Positions 27,950 through 37,076 of a stretch of 64,000 nucleotides of DNA are shown in pieces. The first letter of the stretch is position 1, and each line of letters opens with the position of its first letter. The stretch covers positions 1-64,000 of the forward strand of contig CAJFOF010000018.1 in NCBI GenBank assembly GCA_904395885.1. Direction: 5' to 3'. This stretch comes from an uncultured Lachnospiraceae bacterium. GTDB taxonomy: Bacteria; Bacillota; Clostridia; Lachnospirales; Lachnospiraceae. A program made the translations under genes and the position numbers. The notes beneath the pieces were generated by a model that worked only from the letters and a program-made list of their open reading frames with translations, ran no database searches and had not been told where the DNA came from.

Positions 27950-29035
27950 ATGCTGCAGAAAATTTGTCCCACTTGTGACGGAAAGATAAAAGGAAATTAT
28001 TGTCCCTTTTGCCGAAAAATTGTGCTCCATCCATTGACATGGGAAGTAGGATATTATTTGAATGAACGGAGGCCGACAGGGGAGGAATATCCGGAGACCA
28101 TAAGGCGGGAGACAAAAAGCCAGAAGGGACCAGACCTGTCGACCAAAGCTGAAAAAGCCATGAGCCGGAAGGATGCGGAGCAGGCGAAAAAGAAAGAGGT
28201 GGACCGGTACAGAAAAAAGGCGAAAGCTTTGACCAGAAAAGTCGAGAAGAAGAGTTCCGGGAAAGTCCTGATTCTGGTAATTATTGTGGTAATTCTGATT
28301 GTGACAAATGGTATCGGATTGTGGATCGACTACCTTTCAGAACGGGCTTTTTCCGAGACTGAGTGGGCGACGGAGATGGCAGAGTATTCCTTTGACGAGG
28401 CAGAGACTCTTCCGGAAGACATCTATGGCTGGCTGGAGGATGAAGGGTATTCGGAAGAGTACACAGACGAAACCGCAGATGCCGGAGACGCTGACCTGGT
28501 CTATTTGGATGAGGAAGAGGTGATTGCCCGTGGGGAACCCTGTTCGGGACAGGCTCATTTTCCGCTGACATATGAAGCAGTAAAACCTGCAATAGACGAG
28601 ATTCTGGCCGGACAGGGCTGGACAGTAACAGAGTCGGAAGAAGACGGCGGCAATGTGGTAGCCGGAGGAGCGGCCGGTGAAGAGGCGGCTACATATTTTA
28701 GCAAGCTGGCATGGTGGGACTGTTTCCAGGGTGCCAGTCAGGAGGAAGAAAACTATAACGTTCTGGTCTGTGACTACGACACGGTGAGCGGAGAGATCCA
28801 CGAATTGTCGGGGTGGTTCGGCAATGAGGACGCGGCTGCAGAGGTCGGAAGTCAGATGGCCAGTTTGCTGGAGAGGGAGATGGGCCTGTCAGAAGAAGAG
28901 TGCTGCGCGGAGATGGTTAGAGAGGCTATAATGGAAAATTCCGGGAATCCGGAGGGATATATGGAATTTTATCCGGGATATATTCTTTGGGTATTAAATG
29001 ATGGTTCCATCAGTGTTATTCTGGAACCCTATTAG
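27950..29035 (+). CDS. Zinc-ribbon, single-pass membrane protein of unknown function
   Basis: From ATG 27950 (GGGAGGA site upstream) the 361-residue protein has an N-terminal zinc ribbon (CPTCDGKIKGNYCPFC), a highly basic Lys/Arg segment (about 50-103), one membrane helix (about 106-126, VLILVIIVVILIVTNGIGLW) and an acidic extracellular domain with several Cys and Trp. Upstream ATGs to 27875 are unsupported. The layout, cytosolic zinc ribbon plus external domain, is common for poorly known Firmicutes membrane proteins. No function can be assigned. Confidence 0.72.
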   Translation: MLQKICPTCDGKIKGNYCPFCRKIVLHPLTWEVGYYLNERRPTGEEYPETIRRETKSQKGPDLSTKAEKAMSRKDAEQAKKKEVDRYRKKAKALTRKVEKKSSGKVLILVIIVVILIVTNGIGLWIDYLSERAFSETEWATEMAEYSFDEAETLPEDIYGWLEDEGYSEEYTDETADAGDADLVYLDEEEVIARGEPCSGQAHFPLTYEAVKPAIDEILAGQGWTVTESEEDGGNVVAGGAAGEEAATYFSKLAWWDCFQGASQEEENYNVLVCDYDTVSGEIHELSGWFGNEDAAAEVGSQMASLLEREMGLSEEECCAEMVREAIMENSGNPEGYMEFYPGYILWVLNDGSISVILEPY

Positions 29036-29283
29036 GGATGGAATTTTATATGAAAATGTCATTCTGCTTGGACTTATCAGTTGCTTTGCAGATATTTCAA
29101 CCGAAATGGTTATAAATACCAAAAAAAGGCTCTTGCTTTTGTGGGTCTACTGCCGCAGCCTTGATCCTTTTTTGCGGATTGAAGGGAAAAAGATAGTTCC
29201 AAACAGGGGAGCCGGTAGTCTGTTTATCTCTTGAAGGAGTGTGCTGCGAGTGAAAGCCAGCGCCTTTGAGACGCTGGCCAAGT
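29036..29283. other. Intergenic region without a supported gene
   Basis: A 78-codon frame crosses it but has no RBS or composition support. A weak stem with AAAAAAAGGCT and AGCC arms occurs near 29119-29170. Otherwise only the palindromic terminator at its right end is clear. Confidence 0.5.
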
Positions 29284-29309
29284 AAAAAAGTGTCTTCGAC
29301 ACTTTTTTG
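29284..29309. terminator. Bidirectional terminator
   Basis: AAAAAAGTGTC, loop TTC, GACACTTTTTT: a perfect palindrome with T-runs on both strands. It ends the convergent zinc-ribbon and ABC permease transcripts. Confidence 0.85.
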
Positions 29310-29311
29310 CG

Positions 29312-30091
29312 TTAGGGGATGCGTTTTTCCAGCAGAGCGATGATCTGATACAGTGCAATCGAGACCAGGCAAAGAACGGTAATAGAGGTGACCATGAGAG
29401 TCATCTGAAAGACCTGGGAAGAATAAATGATCAGATATCCCAGGCCGGCTTTGCTGGAGAGAAATTCTCCAATGATCACACCGACCAGACAGAGTCCCAC
29501 ATTGACCTTCATATTGCTGATGATCAGAGGGATGGAGGAGGGCAGAAGGACTTTGGTGAGAACATCTTTTCTGGTTCCGCCCAGAGAATAAATCAATTTG
29601 ACTTTGTCCGGGTCTGTCTGGTAAAAACCTGTATACAGTGTGAGGATTGCTCCAAACAGAGCGACAGACACCGCGACTGTCACGATGGTTCGCATCCGGT
29701 TTCCAAGCCAGACGATGAGAATAGGGGCGAGAGCCGATTTGGGCAGGCTGTTGAGCACAACCAGAAAAGGCTCCAGGATTTCAAAAAGCGTTCTGTTGGA
29801 CCAGAGAAGCAGGGCGGCTCCAAGACTGATGGTGATCACCAGAAGAAAACTAAGGAGAGTTTCTATGAGGGTCACACCGGTGTGATAGAACAGGCTGCCG
29901 TCCATTGCCATGGAGATCAGACAGGACGCAATCAAAGAGGGGGAACTGAAAATAAAGCTGTCGATCAGTTCCAGTCTGGCAGTAAGCTCCCAGAGAGCCA
30001 GAAACAGCAGCAAGAGCAAAGAACGGACTATCCGTACCTGCTTTTTGTGACGGGAAATTTGGGCCAGATAGTTGGTTTGAGCATTACTCAT
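29312..30091 (-). CDS. ABC transporter permease, TauC/SsuC-like
   Basis: A 259-residue permease of the nitrate/sulfonate/HMP class with about six helices and the EAA-loop segment YSLGGTRKDVLTKVLLPSSIP that contacts the ATPase. The ATG at 30091 has AAGGAG 9 bases upstream inside the ATPase gene and overlaps it by 8 bases; the longer frame from 30217 is antisense-like to nothing real and has no RBS. No substrate-binding protein is encoded nearby. Confidence 0.86.
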   Translation of the reverse strand: MSNAQTNYLAQISRHKKQVRIVRSLLLLLFLALWELTARLELIDSFIFSSPSLIASCLISMAMDGSLFYHTGVTLIETLLSFLLVITISLGAALLLWSNRTLFEILEPFLVVLNSLPKSALAPILIVWLGNRMRTIVTVAVSVALFGAILTLYTGFYQTDPDKVKLIYSLGGTRKDVLTKVLLPSSIPLIISNMKVNVGLCLVGVIIGEFLSSKAGLGYLIIYSSQVFQMTLMVTSITVLCLVSIALYQIIALLEKRIP

Positions 30092-30878
30092 CAGACTGCA
30101 GCTCCTTCCATAATAGATTAAAGTAATGAGAAAATTCCGGAAGATTCCGGCGCTCCAATGGACGGACGGCCTGACTGTTTTCCGAAGAAGATTCAGCGGA
30201 AAAATGGATGGGAACAATGGTTTTAATGCGTCCGGGGCGGCGGGTCAGAACGATGATCCGGTCAGCGATACTGATCGCTTCCGACAAATCGTGGGTAACC
30301 AGAATGGCAGTTTTCCCGGCATTTCGGATGATGGCACTGATATCGTCACAGACAGAAAGCCTTGTCTGATAGTCCAGAGCTGAAAAAGGTTCATCTAAAA
30401 GAAGAAGCTCCGGTTTCAGCGCCAGTGTCCGAATCAGGGCGGCACGCTGTCTCATACCTCCCGAAAGTTCAGATGGTCTGGAATGCTGAAAGGCTCCCAG
30501 CCCATAGGTTGCCAGCATATCAGAAATTTCTTTTTTTGCAGATGGCGTCAGCGTATGGAGAAGTTCCGGACCTAAAAATGTGTTAGACAAAATGGTGCGC
30601 CATTCAAAGAGATGGTCCTTCTGGAGCATATAGCCGATGCGGCCCTGCTGGCCAGGGGACTGGATGGGGGAATCATCCAGAAGAATGGTTCCTTCGTCCG
30701 GGGAAAGCAGACCGCAGATCAGAGACAAAAGGGTGGATTTGCCGCATCCGGAAGGTCCGATGATAGCCAGAAATTCTCCAGGAGAAACGGTGAAGCTGAT
30801 ATTGGTCAGGGCAACTGTCTCGCCTTCCGGACGGTGATAAGAGCATTTGACCCGATCAAGCGTCAGTTTTGGGGGCAT
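30084..30878 (-). CDS. ABC transporter ATPase, TauB/SsuB-like
   Basis: A 264-residue ATPase with Walker A (GPSGCGKST, 41-49), Q-loop in YMLQKDHLF, signature LSGGMRQR (near 136) and Walker B LLLLDEP. It is first of the two-gene operon; RBS GGGAGG precedes ATG. The class imports nitrate, sulfonates, or thiamine-pyrimidine precursors, and the missing binding protein leaves the substrate open. A reverse-strand terminator and a repeat element lie upstream. Confidence 0.88.
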   Translation of the reverse strand: MPPKLTLDRVKCSYHRPEGETVALTNISFTVSPGEFLAIIGPSGCGKSTLLSLICGLLSPDEGTILLDDSPIQSPGQQGRIGYMLQKDHLFEWRTILSNTFLGPELLHTLTPSAKKEISDMLATYGLGAFQHSRPSELSGGMRQRAALIRTLALKPELLLLDEPFSALDYQTRLSVCDDISAIIRNAGKTAILVTHDLSEAISIADRIIVLTRRPGRIKTIVPIHFSAESSSENSQAVRPLERRNLPEFSHYFNLLWKELQSDE

Positions 30879-30950
30879 CGTAAAACCTCCCTTGGATTGG
30901 GATTATGCTTTATAATATGAAGTTTGGGCTAAAAGGTGTTTTGGCGGTTT

Positions 30951-31165
30951 TGCCATGCATCCCCGCAAGCAAGCTTGCCGTCTGCATGGCCGCTTGACGA
31001 CTCTGCGTAGGATGAAAGTCAGATAGCTTCGCGCATTTGCGCTTCCGCTATCTGGCGGAAATATTCGCAATTCGGGCATCAGCCCTGCTTGCTCATATTT
31101 CCTTGGCTGTCAAATGTCCATGCATCCTTGCAAGCAAGCTTGCCGTCTGCATGGCCGCTTGACAG
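30951..31165. repeat. Composite intergenic repeat with two 46-bp direct copies
   Basis: Copies at 30953-30998 and 31118-31163 are identical at 44 of 46 bases. Each can fold (CCATGCA with TGCATGG outside, GCAAG with CTTGC inside). Between them are further inverted repeats: CAGATAGC/GCTATCTG with inner GCGCA/TGCGC (about 31019-31054) and GGAAATAT/ATATTTCC (about 31056-31102). It resembles a non-coding, genome-dispersed palindromic element; copy number elsewhere is unknown. Confidence 0.7.
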
Positions 31166-31181
31166 CACTTTCATAATAAAT

Positions 31182-31216
31182 AAAAAACCTCCTAAAAGTG
31201 GGGGCTTTTAGGAGGT
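31182..31216 (-). terminator. Strong reverse-strand terminator upstream of the ABC operon
   Basis: ACCTCCTAAAAG (31187-31198) and CTTTTAGGAGGT (31205-31216) form a perfect 12-bp stem with a six-base loop; on the reverse strand it is followed by TTTTTTATTTATT. A smaller GGGCC/GGCCC hairpin lies just upstream (about 31219-31242). It could end a short reverse RNA or attenuate the ABC operon. Confidence 0.75.
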
Positions 31217-31392
31217 CTGGGCCGAAGGATAGGGGTTTGGCCCATATATTATGGCAACAAAAAATGGAAAGTGGACTTCCACGATAGAAATAGAAATTAT
31301 TTCTATATATAAACAATACCATATATTGGAAAAAACGACAAGGCGATGGAATATTTTTTTGTTCAGATAATTAAAATCTGAAAAAGAAATGC

Positions 31393-31421
31393 TTGCATTT
31401 GCACTTATATGGTGCTATAAT
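31393..31421 (+). promoter_or_regulatory. Promoter of the rimP-ribF operon
   Basis: TTGCAT (31393-31398), a 17-base spacer and a perfect TATAAT (31416-31421), 137 bases before rimP. Confidence 0.82.
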
Positions 31422-31449
31422 GAGGCACAGAACATGGTGGCAGTTGACA

Positions 31450-31490
31450 GAAAGAGTGGGCGTGAGTCCACTCTTTCCGTTTTGTTTTCT
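31450..31490 (+). promoter_or_regulatory. Leader hairpin upstream of rimP
   Basis: GAAAGAGTGG (31450-31459) pairs perfectly with CCACTCTTTC (31468-31477) and is followed by CGTTTTGTTTT. It resembles an intrinsic terminator in the leader and may attenuate the operon, perhaps through NusA, but this is inference. Confidence 0.65.
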
Positions 31491-31557
31491 AAAGTTTTTG
31501 AGATTTTAAGAAAATCAAGACGTTCCTGGAAAAAAATAAGAGAAAGGTGGTGTAAAG

Positions 31558-32025
31558 ATGACCAGAAGGGAACAGTACGAAGCAAAGACAGAGGCATTTC
31601 TTCTCCCGGTAATGGAAAAACACCATTTTGAATTAGTGGATGTAGAGTACGTAAAGGAAGCAGGAACTTGGTATCTGCGGGCCTATATTGATAAAGAAGG
31701 CGGAATTACGGTGGACGACTGCGAGGTCATCAATCGGGAGCTGGGGGACTGGCTGGATCAGGAAGACTTTATTGAGGACAGTTATATTCTGGAGGTAAGC
31801 TCTCCAGGATTGGGCAGGCCCTTAAAGAAAGAAAAGGATTTTGCCCGGAGCATTGGCAAAGAGGTAGATATCAAGCTGTACAAAGCCGTGGAAAAACAAA
31901 AGGACTATACCGGTGTCTTGGAGGCATATGATAAAGATACCGTGACCATTGGTCTGGAAGATGGAACCCGGATTACATTTGAACGCCCGTCAATTGCATT
32001 GATTCGGCTGGCATTTGATTTTTAA
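31558..32025 (+). CDS. rimP: Ribosome maturation factor RimP
   Basis: RimP assists 30S subunit assembly. The 155-residue protein shows the family core (LVDVEYVKEAGTWYLRAYID; LEVSSPGLGRPLKKEKDF) with an N-terminal alpha/beta and a C-terminal SH3-like domain. AAGGTGGTGTAAAG precedes the ATG. It is the first gene of the operon that continues to ribF. Confidence 0.95.
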   Translation: MTRREQYEAKTEAFLLPVMEKHHFELVDVEYVKEAGTWYLRAYIDKEGGITVDDCEVINRELGDWLDQEDFIEDSYILEVSSPGLGRPLKKEKDFARSIGKEVDIKLYKAVEKQKDYTGVLEAYDKDTVTIGLEDGTRITFERPSIALIRLAFDF

Positions 32026-32052
32026 TGGAGAAGGAGCATTAGGAGGATAATC

Positions 32053-33201
32053 ATGAATAAGGAACTTTTATTGGCGCTTGAAATGCTGGAAAAAGAAAAA
32101 AATATCAGCAAGGATGTGCTGCTGGAGGCGATTGAGAACTCTCTTTTAACAGCCTGTAAAAATCACTTTGGAAAGGCAGACAATGTAAAAGTCACGATTA
32201 ATCCGGAGACATGTGATTTTGCCGTCTATGCGGAGAAAGAAGTGGCGGAGGAAGTGGAGGATCCCATGCTGCAGATTTCTCTTGCGGAAGCCAGAATGAA
32301 AGATCCGCGATATGTAGTGGGGGACATCGTCCAGGTTCCTATTGAGTCAAAAAATTTCGGCAGAATTGCCACCCAGAATGCAAAGAATGTGATTTTACAG
32401 AAGATCCGTGAAGAAGAGCGAAAAGTGCTGTACAATGATTACTACAGCAAAGAGAAGGACGTTGTGACCGGAATCGTCCAGAAGAATCTGGGCCGGAATA
32501 TCAGCATCAATCTGGGCCGTGTGGATGCAATTTTGAATGAGAGTGAACAGGTGAAAGGAGAAATTTTAAAACCAACAGAGAGGATCAAGGTCTATATTCT
32601 GGAAGTAAAGGATACTCCCAAGGGCCCCAGAGTTTCCGTTTCACGGACTCATCCCGATCTGGTAAAGCGCCTGTTTGAATCGGAAGTAGCGGAGGTTCGG
32701 GATGGAACTGTGGAGATCAAGGCCATTGCCCGTGAGGCCGGTTCCAGAACCAAAATTGCAGTCTGCTCACACGATCCCAATGTAGATCCGGTGGGAGCCT
32801 GCGTTGGCTTAAATGGAGCAAGAGTCAATGCGGTAGTGAATGAATTGAGAGGCGAGAAGATCGACATTATCAATTGGGATGACAATGCCGCCTATCTGAT
32901 CGAGAATGCTTTGAGTCCTGCAAAAGTAATCTGTGTCGTTGCAGATGAGGAAGAGAGGGAGGCTCAGGTAATCGTTCCGGATTACCAGCTATCCCTGGCC
33001 ATCGGAAAAGAAGGCCAGAATGCCCGTCTGGCAGCCCGCCTGACCGGATACAAGATCGATATCAAGAGCGAGACCCAGGCAAAAGAATCCGGACTGTTTG
33101 AAGAGATGGGAATTGAGTATCAGGAAGACATGGAAGAGATGGAGAACGGATATCAGGGAGATTATCAGGAGGAAACTGAGGATTATCCGGACGTAGAATA
33201 A
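32053..33201 (+). CDS. nusA: Transcription termination/antitermination protein NusA
   Basis: NusA binds RNA polymerase and nascent RNA to modulate pausing and termination. The 382-residue protein has the N-terminal RNAP-binding domain (1-125), S1 (about 130-200), and two KH domains (GACVGLNGARVNAVVNELRG; LAIGKEGQNARLAARLTGYK). As usual in Firmicutes it lacks the acidic C-terminal repeats of E. coli, ending instead in a Glu/Asp-rich tail. GGAGG precedes ATG. Confidence 0.96.
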   Translation: MNKELLLALEMLEKEKNISKDVLLEAIENSLLTACKNHFGKADNVKVTINPETCDFAVYAEKEVAEEVEDPMLQISLAEARMKDPRYVVGDIVQVPIESKNFGRIATQNAKNVILQKIREEERKVLYNDYYSKEKDVVTGIVQKNLGRNISINLGRVDAILNESEQVKGEILKPTERIKVYILEVKDTPKGPRVSVSRTHPDLVKRLFESEVAEVRDGTVEIKAIAREAGSRTKIAVCSHDPNVDPVGACVGLNGARVNAVVNELRGEKIDIINWDDNAAYLIENALSPAKVICVVADEEEREAQVIVPDYQLSLAIGKEGQNARLAARLTGYKIDIKSETQAKESGLFEEMGIEYQEDMEEMENGYQGDYQEETEDYPDVE

Positions 33202-33230
33202 GACTGTCAGGAATAGCGAGGAGTGATAGA

Positions 33231-33503
33231 GTGAGTACAGGGAAAAAAGTTCCTTTGCGGCAATGTATCGGATGCGGTGAAAGCAAAAATAAGAAAGAAA
33301 TGATCCGGATTCTGAAAACGCCTGAAGGGGAATTTATACTGGATGCCACAGGCAGAAAAAATGGCCGGGGCGCATATCTGTGCCCGTCAAAAGAATGCCT
33401 TCGGAAAGCGATAAAAGGAAAAGGGCTTGAGCGTTCTTTTAAGATGGCGATTCCCAGGGAAGTCTATGAAACTCTGGAAAAGGAGATGGAAGGACTTGGA
33501 TAA
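33231..33503 (+). CDS. rnpM: RnpM (YlxR), RNase P modulator
   Basis: The 90-residue protein carries the YlxR motif RQCIGCGESKNKKEMIRILK and GRKNGRGAYLCPSKECL, matching a small RNA-binding family that in B. subtilis interacts with RNase P RNA. The start is GTG 33231. It overlaps the next gene by 8 bases in the classic nusA-ylxR-ylxQ-infB order. Confidence 0.92.
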   Translation: MSTGKKVPLRQCIGCGESKNKKEMIRILKTPEGEFILDATGRKNGRGAYLCPSKECLRKAIKGKGLERSFKMAIPREVYETLEKEMEGLG

Positions 33504-33831
33504 CAGACGAAAAGTCTTAAATTTGATCGGACTGGCGACGAAAGCAGGAAAGACGGCCAGCGGGGAATTTTCCACGGAAAAGGCAGTCAAGGCAGGAAAG
33601 GCCAGCTTGGTAATCGTGTCGGAAGAGGCATCAGATAATACGAAGAAAATGTTTACGAATATGTGTACTTACTATAAGGTTCCGCTTCTGGTATTTGGAG
33701 AAAAAGAGGAATTGGGCCGCGCTATGGGCAAAGAGATGCGAGCATCTCTGGCTGTTCTGGATGAAGGGTTCGCAAAAGCAGTGGGGAAACAAATGAAGCT
33801 GATAGGAGGTAGTGAGCATGAGAGTGAATGA
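33496..33831 (+). CDS. YlxQ, ribosomal L7Ae/L30e-like protein
   Basis: The 111-residue product has the L7Ae/YlxQ pattern ([55 protein letters not shown]), an RNA-binding fold. Longer frames from 33427 read through rnpM out of phase; TTG 33496 with GGAG about 10 bases upstream gives the family-like N-terminus. It overlaps rnpM and infB (the infB ATG at 33818 is inside its 3' end). Confidence 0.88.
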   Translation: MDNRRKVLNLIGLATKAGKTASGEFSTEKAVKAGKASLVIVSEEASDNTKKMFTNMCTYYKVPLLVFGEKEELGRAMGKEMRASLAVLDEGFAKAVGKQMKLIGGSEHESE

Positions 33832-36622
33832 ATTGGCGAAAGAGCTGGGGAAGACCCCCAGAGAAGTGATAGATATGCTGGAAAAAAGCGGAATTAAAAA
33901 TAAAAGCGCTTTGTCCGTACTGACAGGAGAGCAGGAAAACATGCTGAGGAGTGCGGTGGCTCCTAAAAAGGAGGCGGCAGCTCCTGCTTCCGGCGAAGAA
34001 GCGGTTCCCCATAAAAAGAAGGTAGTGGCTGTATACCGGCCACAAAATTCCCAGCAGTTAAAAAACCGGCCGGCCGGCGCTGCAAAACAGCAGACCCGCC
34101 AGAACCGTGAGGCGTCCCGTCCGGCACCAGGAGCGGTACGCCCGGCTGAGAGTGCTGCTGCACCTAAAACCGGAACTGCGCCCAAGGAAGCTGCAAAGGA
34201 AATGCCCAAGGATACAGTAAAAGTCCAGGAGACTGCTGCCCAGCCGGCTGAGAAGCCCAGAGAGGCTGCACCTGTCAGGGAGACCGCTCCGGCCCGCCAG
34301 GCTGACGGAGGTCGCGACGGAAACCGCCGTCAGGGAGGCTTTAGCGGAAACCGCGACGGAGGCCGTGATGGAAACCGCCGCCAGGGAGGCTTTAACGGAA
34401 ACCGCGACGGAGGCCGCGATGGAAACCGTCAGGGAGGCTTTAACGGAAACCGCGACGGAGGCCGTGATGGAAATCGCCAGGGAGGCTTTAACGGAAACCG
34501 CGACGGAGGCCGTGATGGAAGCCGTCAGGGAGGTTTTAACGGAAACCGCGACGGAGGCCGCGATGGAAACCGTCAGGGAGGCTTTAACGGAAACCGCGAC
34601 GGAAATCGTCAGGGAGGCTTTGGAAGCCGTGACGGAGGCCGCCAGGGCGGCCAGGGACGCGGTCAGTCTGGGGCTAAGATGTCCTTTGACACGCCGGTTC
34701 AGGCAAAGCCCAGCAGCGGTCGTCAGAATAAGAATAACCATAAAAACGATCGGTTTGATAAGAGAGACCGGGTAGAGGACGGAAAGGCAAAGGCAGGAGC
34801 CAGAGGCGGAAAGCCGGCTAAGGGCGCCTTTATCATGCCTGTCAAGAAGGAAGAGCCGAAAGTTGAAGAAGTGAAAGTGATTACTCTTCCGGAAGTGATT
34901 ACGATCCGGGAGTTGGCGGAAAAGATGAAGATGCAGCCGTCTGCTATTGTAAAGAAACTGTTCCTGCAGGGGAAAATGGTGACAGTGAACCAGGAAGTGG
35001 ATTACGAGCAGGCAGAAGAGATCGCTATGGAGTTCGACATTCTCTGTGAAAAAGAAGAAAAGGTGGACGTGATCGCTGAGCTTCTGAAGGAGGATGAAGA
35101 AAGTGAAGAGAATATGATCACAAGACCTCCGGTTGTATGTGTTATGGGTCACGTTGACCACGGAAAGACTTCTCTTCTGGATGCGATCCGCAAGACCAAT
35201 GTGACTGCAAAGGAAGCCGGCGGCATCACTCAGCATATTGGCGCTTACGTAGTTGAGATTAACGGACAGAAGATTACATTTTTAGATACGCCCGGCCATG
35301 AGGCGTTTACCGCTATGCGTATGAGAGGCGCCCAGGCCACGGATATCGCGGTTTTGGTAGTGGCGGCAGACGACGGCGTCATGCCTCAGACCGTAGAGGC
35401 GATCAATCACGCAAAGGCCGCCGGTGTAGAAATTATTGTGGCGATTAACAAGATTGATAAGCCCAGCGCGAACATTGACCGGGTAAAACAGGAGTTGTCC
35501 GAGTATGAGCTGATTCCAGAGGACTGGGGCGGCTCTACTGTCTGTGTTCCGGTTTCGGCTCACACTCAGGAGGGAATCAAAGACCTTCTGGAGATGATTC
35601 TTTTGACTGCTGAAGTCAAGGAGCTGAAAGCAAATCCTGACCGGAAGGCCAGAGGTATTATTATCGAGGCCGAGCTGGATAAGGGCAAAGGCCCTGTTGC
35701 GACAGTGCTGGTTCAGAAGGGAACTCTCCATGTGGGGGATATTGTGGCCTGTGGAGCGTGCTACGGGAAAGTCCGTGCCATGATGGACGATAAGGGGCGC
35801 AGAGTAAAAGAGGCAGGTCCGTCCACACCGGTAGAGATTCTGGGATTAAATGATGTTCCCAATGCCGGAGAAATTTTAGTTAGCACGGAAAATGAGAAAG
35901 AAGCCAGAAGCTTTGCAGAAACCTTTATTGCAGAGGGCAAGAATAAGCTGATTGAAGATACAAAAGCAAAACTGTCTCTGGACGATCTGTTCAGTCAGAT
36001 ACAGGCAGGAAATATTAAGGAACTGCCGATTATCATAAAGGCTGATGTGCAGGGATCTGTAGAGGCTGTTAAGCAGAGCCTGCTGAAACTGTCCAACGAG
36101 GAAGTAGCTGTGAAGGTGATTCATGGCGGCGTAGGAGCGATCAATGAATCTGACGTATCACTGGCATCCGCATCCAACGCAATTATCATCGGATTTAATG
36201 TCAGACCGGATGCTATGGCCAAGTCTGTGGCAGACAGAGAAAAAGTAGATGTTCGCCTGTATAAAGTAATCTATCAGGCAATTGAGGATGTAGAGGCCGC
36301 AATGAAGGGCATGCTGGATCCGATCTTTGAAGAAAAAGTGATCGGCCACGGCGTTGTCCGTCAGACATTCAAGGCGTCAGGCGTTGGAACGATTGCAGGT
36401 ACCTACATTCTGGACGGCAAATTTACCAGAGGCTGCAAAGCCCGGGTATCAAGAGGAAATGATCTGTTATTTGACGGTGATATTGTTTCCTTAAAGCGGT
36501 TTAAAGATGATGTGAAAGAAGTGGCTGCCGGCTATGAATGCGGCCTTGTGTTCGACAAGTTCAACGATCTCCAGGAAGATGATACAATTGAGGCATATAC
36601 CATGGTAGAGGTGCCCAGATAA
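33818..36622 (+). CDS. infB: Translation initiation factor IF-2 with a repeat-rich linker
   Basis: IF-2 is the GTPase that places fMet-tRNA on the 30S subunit. The 934-residue protein has an IF2_N domain (1-52), a long Ala/Pro/Lys linker, a repeat block (about 163-284; seven units beginning GGF, most of 16 residues, [16 protein letters not shown]), a second IF2_N (about 350-405), the GTPase with G1 GHVDHGKT (444-451), then domains II-IV. AGGAGG 8 bases upstream picks ATG 33818 rather than GTG 33812. The Gly/Arg/Asp/Asn repeat is an unusual insertion. Confidence 0.97.
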   Translation: MRVNELAKELGKTPREVIDMLEKSGIKNKSALSVLTGEQENMLRSAVAPKKEAAAPASGEEAVPHKKKVVAVYRPQNSQQLKNRPAGAAKQQTRQNREASRPAPGAVRPAESAAAPKTGTAPKEAAKEMPKDTVKVQETAAQPAEKPREAAPVRETAPARQADGGRDGNRRQGGFSGNRDGGRDGNRRQGGFNGNRDGGRDGNRQGGFNGNRDGGRDGNRQGGFNGNRDGGRDGSRQGGFNGNRDGGRDGNRQGGFNGNRDGNRQGGFGSRDGGRQGGQGRGQSGAKMSFDTPVQAKPSSGRQNKNNHKNDRFDKRDRVEDGKAKAGARGGKPAKGAFIMPVKKEEPKVEEVKVITLPEVITIRELAEKMKMQPSAIVKKLFLQGKMVTVNQEVDYEQAEEIAMEFDILCEKEEKVDVIAELLKEDEESEENMITRPPVVCVMGHVDHGKTSLLDAIRKTNVTAKEAGGITQHIGAYVVEINGQKITFLDTPGHEAFTAMRMRGAQATDIAVLVVAADDGVMPQTVEAINHAKAAGVEIIVAINKIDKPSANIDRVKQELSEYELIPEDWGGSTVCVPVSAHTQEGIKDLLEMILLTAEVKELKANPDRKARGIIIEAELDKGKGPVATVLVQKGTLHVGDIVACGACYGKVRAMMDDKGRRVKEAGPSTPVEILGLNDVPNAGEILVSTENEKEARSFAETFIAEGKNKLIEDTKAKLSLDDLFSQIQAGNIKELPIIIKADVQGSVEAVKQSLLKLSNEEVAVKVIHGGVGAINESDVSLASASNAIIIGFNVRPDAMAKSVADREKVDVRLYKVIYQAIEDVEAAMKGMLDPIFEEKVIGHGVVRQTFKASGVGTIAGTYILDGKFTRGCKARVSRGNDLLFDGDIVSLKRFKDDVKEVAAGYECGLVFDKFNDLQEDDTIEAYTMVEVPR
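34305..34668 (+). repeat. 48-bp tandem repeat inside infB
   Basis: Near-identical 48-base units (GGAGGCTTTAACGGAAACCG at the head of each) repeat in frame, four at exact period, one 51-base unit before and two shortened units (36 and 33 bases) after. Unit number may vary between strains. Confidence 0.9.
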
Positions 36623-36656
36623 TCTTCCTTCCGGCCGCCGGAAAGTGAGGAGAATT

Positions 36657-37049
36657 ATGCGTAAAAACAGTATTAAAAATACTAGAATCAACATGGAAGT
36701 CCAGAGGGAATTAAGTGAAATTATACGCGGGGGCGTAAAAGATCCCAGGATTCATCCTATGACCACGGTAGTATCTGCCGAAGTGACGCCGGATCTGAAG
36801 TTCTGTAAGGTCTATATCAGTGTTCTGGGCAGCGAGGAAGCCGGCAAGGAGACGATTCAGGGGTTAAAAAGCGCAGAGGGGTATATCCGCAGGGAGCTGG
36901 CCAGAAGAGTCAACCTGCGGAATACGCCCAAACTGCAGTTTATATTTGATCAGTCGATAGAGTATGGAGTTAACATGTCCCATCTGATTGACCAGGTAGC
37001 AAAAGCAGATGGAAATGGCGATGAGGACCAGGAGGCTTCTGAGGATTAA
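36657..37049 (+). CDS. rbfA: Ribosome-binding factor A
   Basis: RbfA helps mature the 5' end of 16S rRNA and cold adaptation. The 130-residue KH-type protein shows VQRELSEIIRGGVKDPRI and FCKVYISVLG, plus ELARRVNLRNTPKLQF. GAGGAG precedes ATG 36657; a GTG at 36645 would overlap that site. It ends in an acidic tail. Confidence 0.95.
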   Translation: MRKNSIKNTRINMEVQRELSEIIRGGVKDPRIHPMTTVVSAEVTPDLKFCKVYISVLGSEEAGKETIQGLKSAEGYIRRELARRVNLRNTPKLQFIFDQSIEYGVNMSHLIDQVAKADGNGDEDQEASED

Positions 37050-37076
37050 TCAACAGGAAAGGGGAAGAAAAACAGT

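Noticed and set aside
28998..29234. 78-codon frame after the zinc-ribbon gene
   Set aside because: Overlaps the end of the preceding gene, has no RBS and no recognisable composition.
30953..31163. Two 46-bp direct repeats as a mini-CRISPR
   Set aside because: Only two copies, 119 bases apart, with structured DNA between; fits an intergenic element instead.
34305..34668. Regular repeats resembling a CRISPR array
   Set aside because: Units are contiguous, in frame and coding, with no spacers and no cas genes.
34058..35236. 392-codon reverse-strand open frame
   Set aside because: It is the mirror of the infB linker; its Ser/Val/Ala repeats only reflect the 48-base units and there is no RBS.
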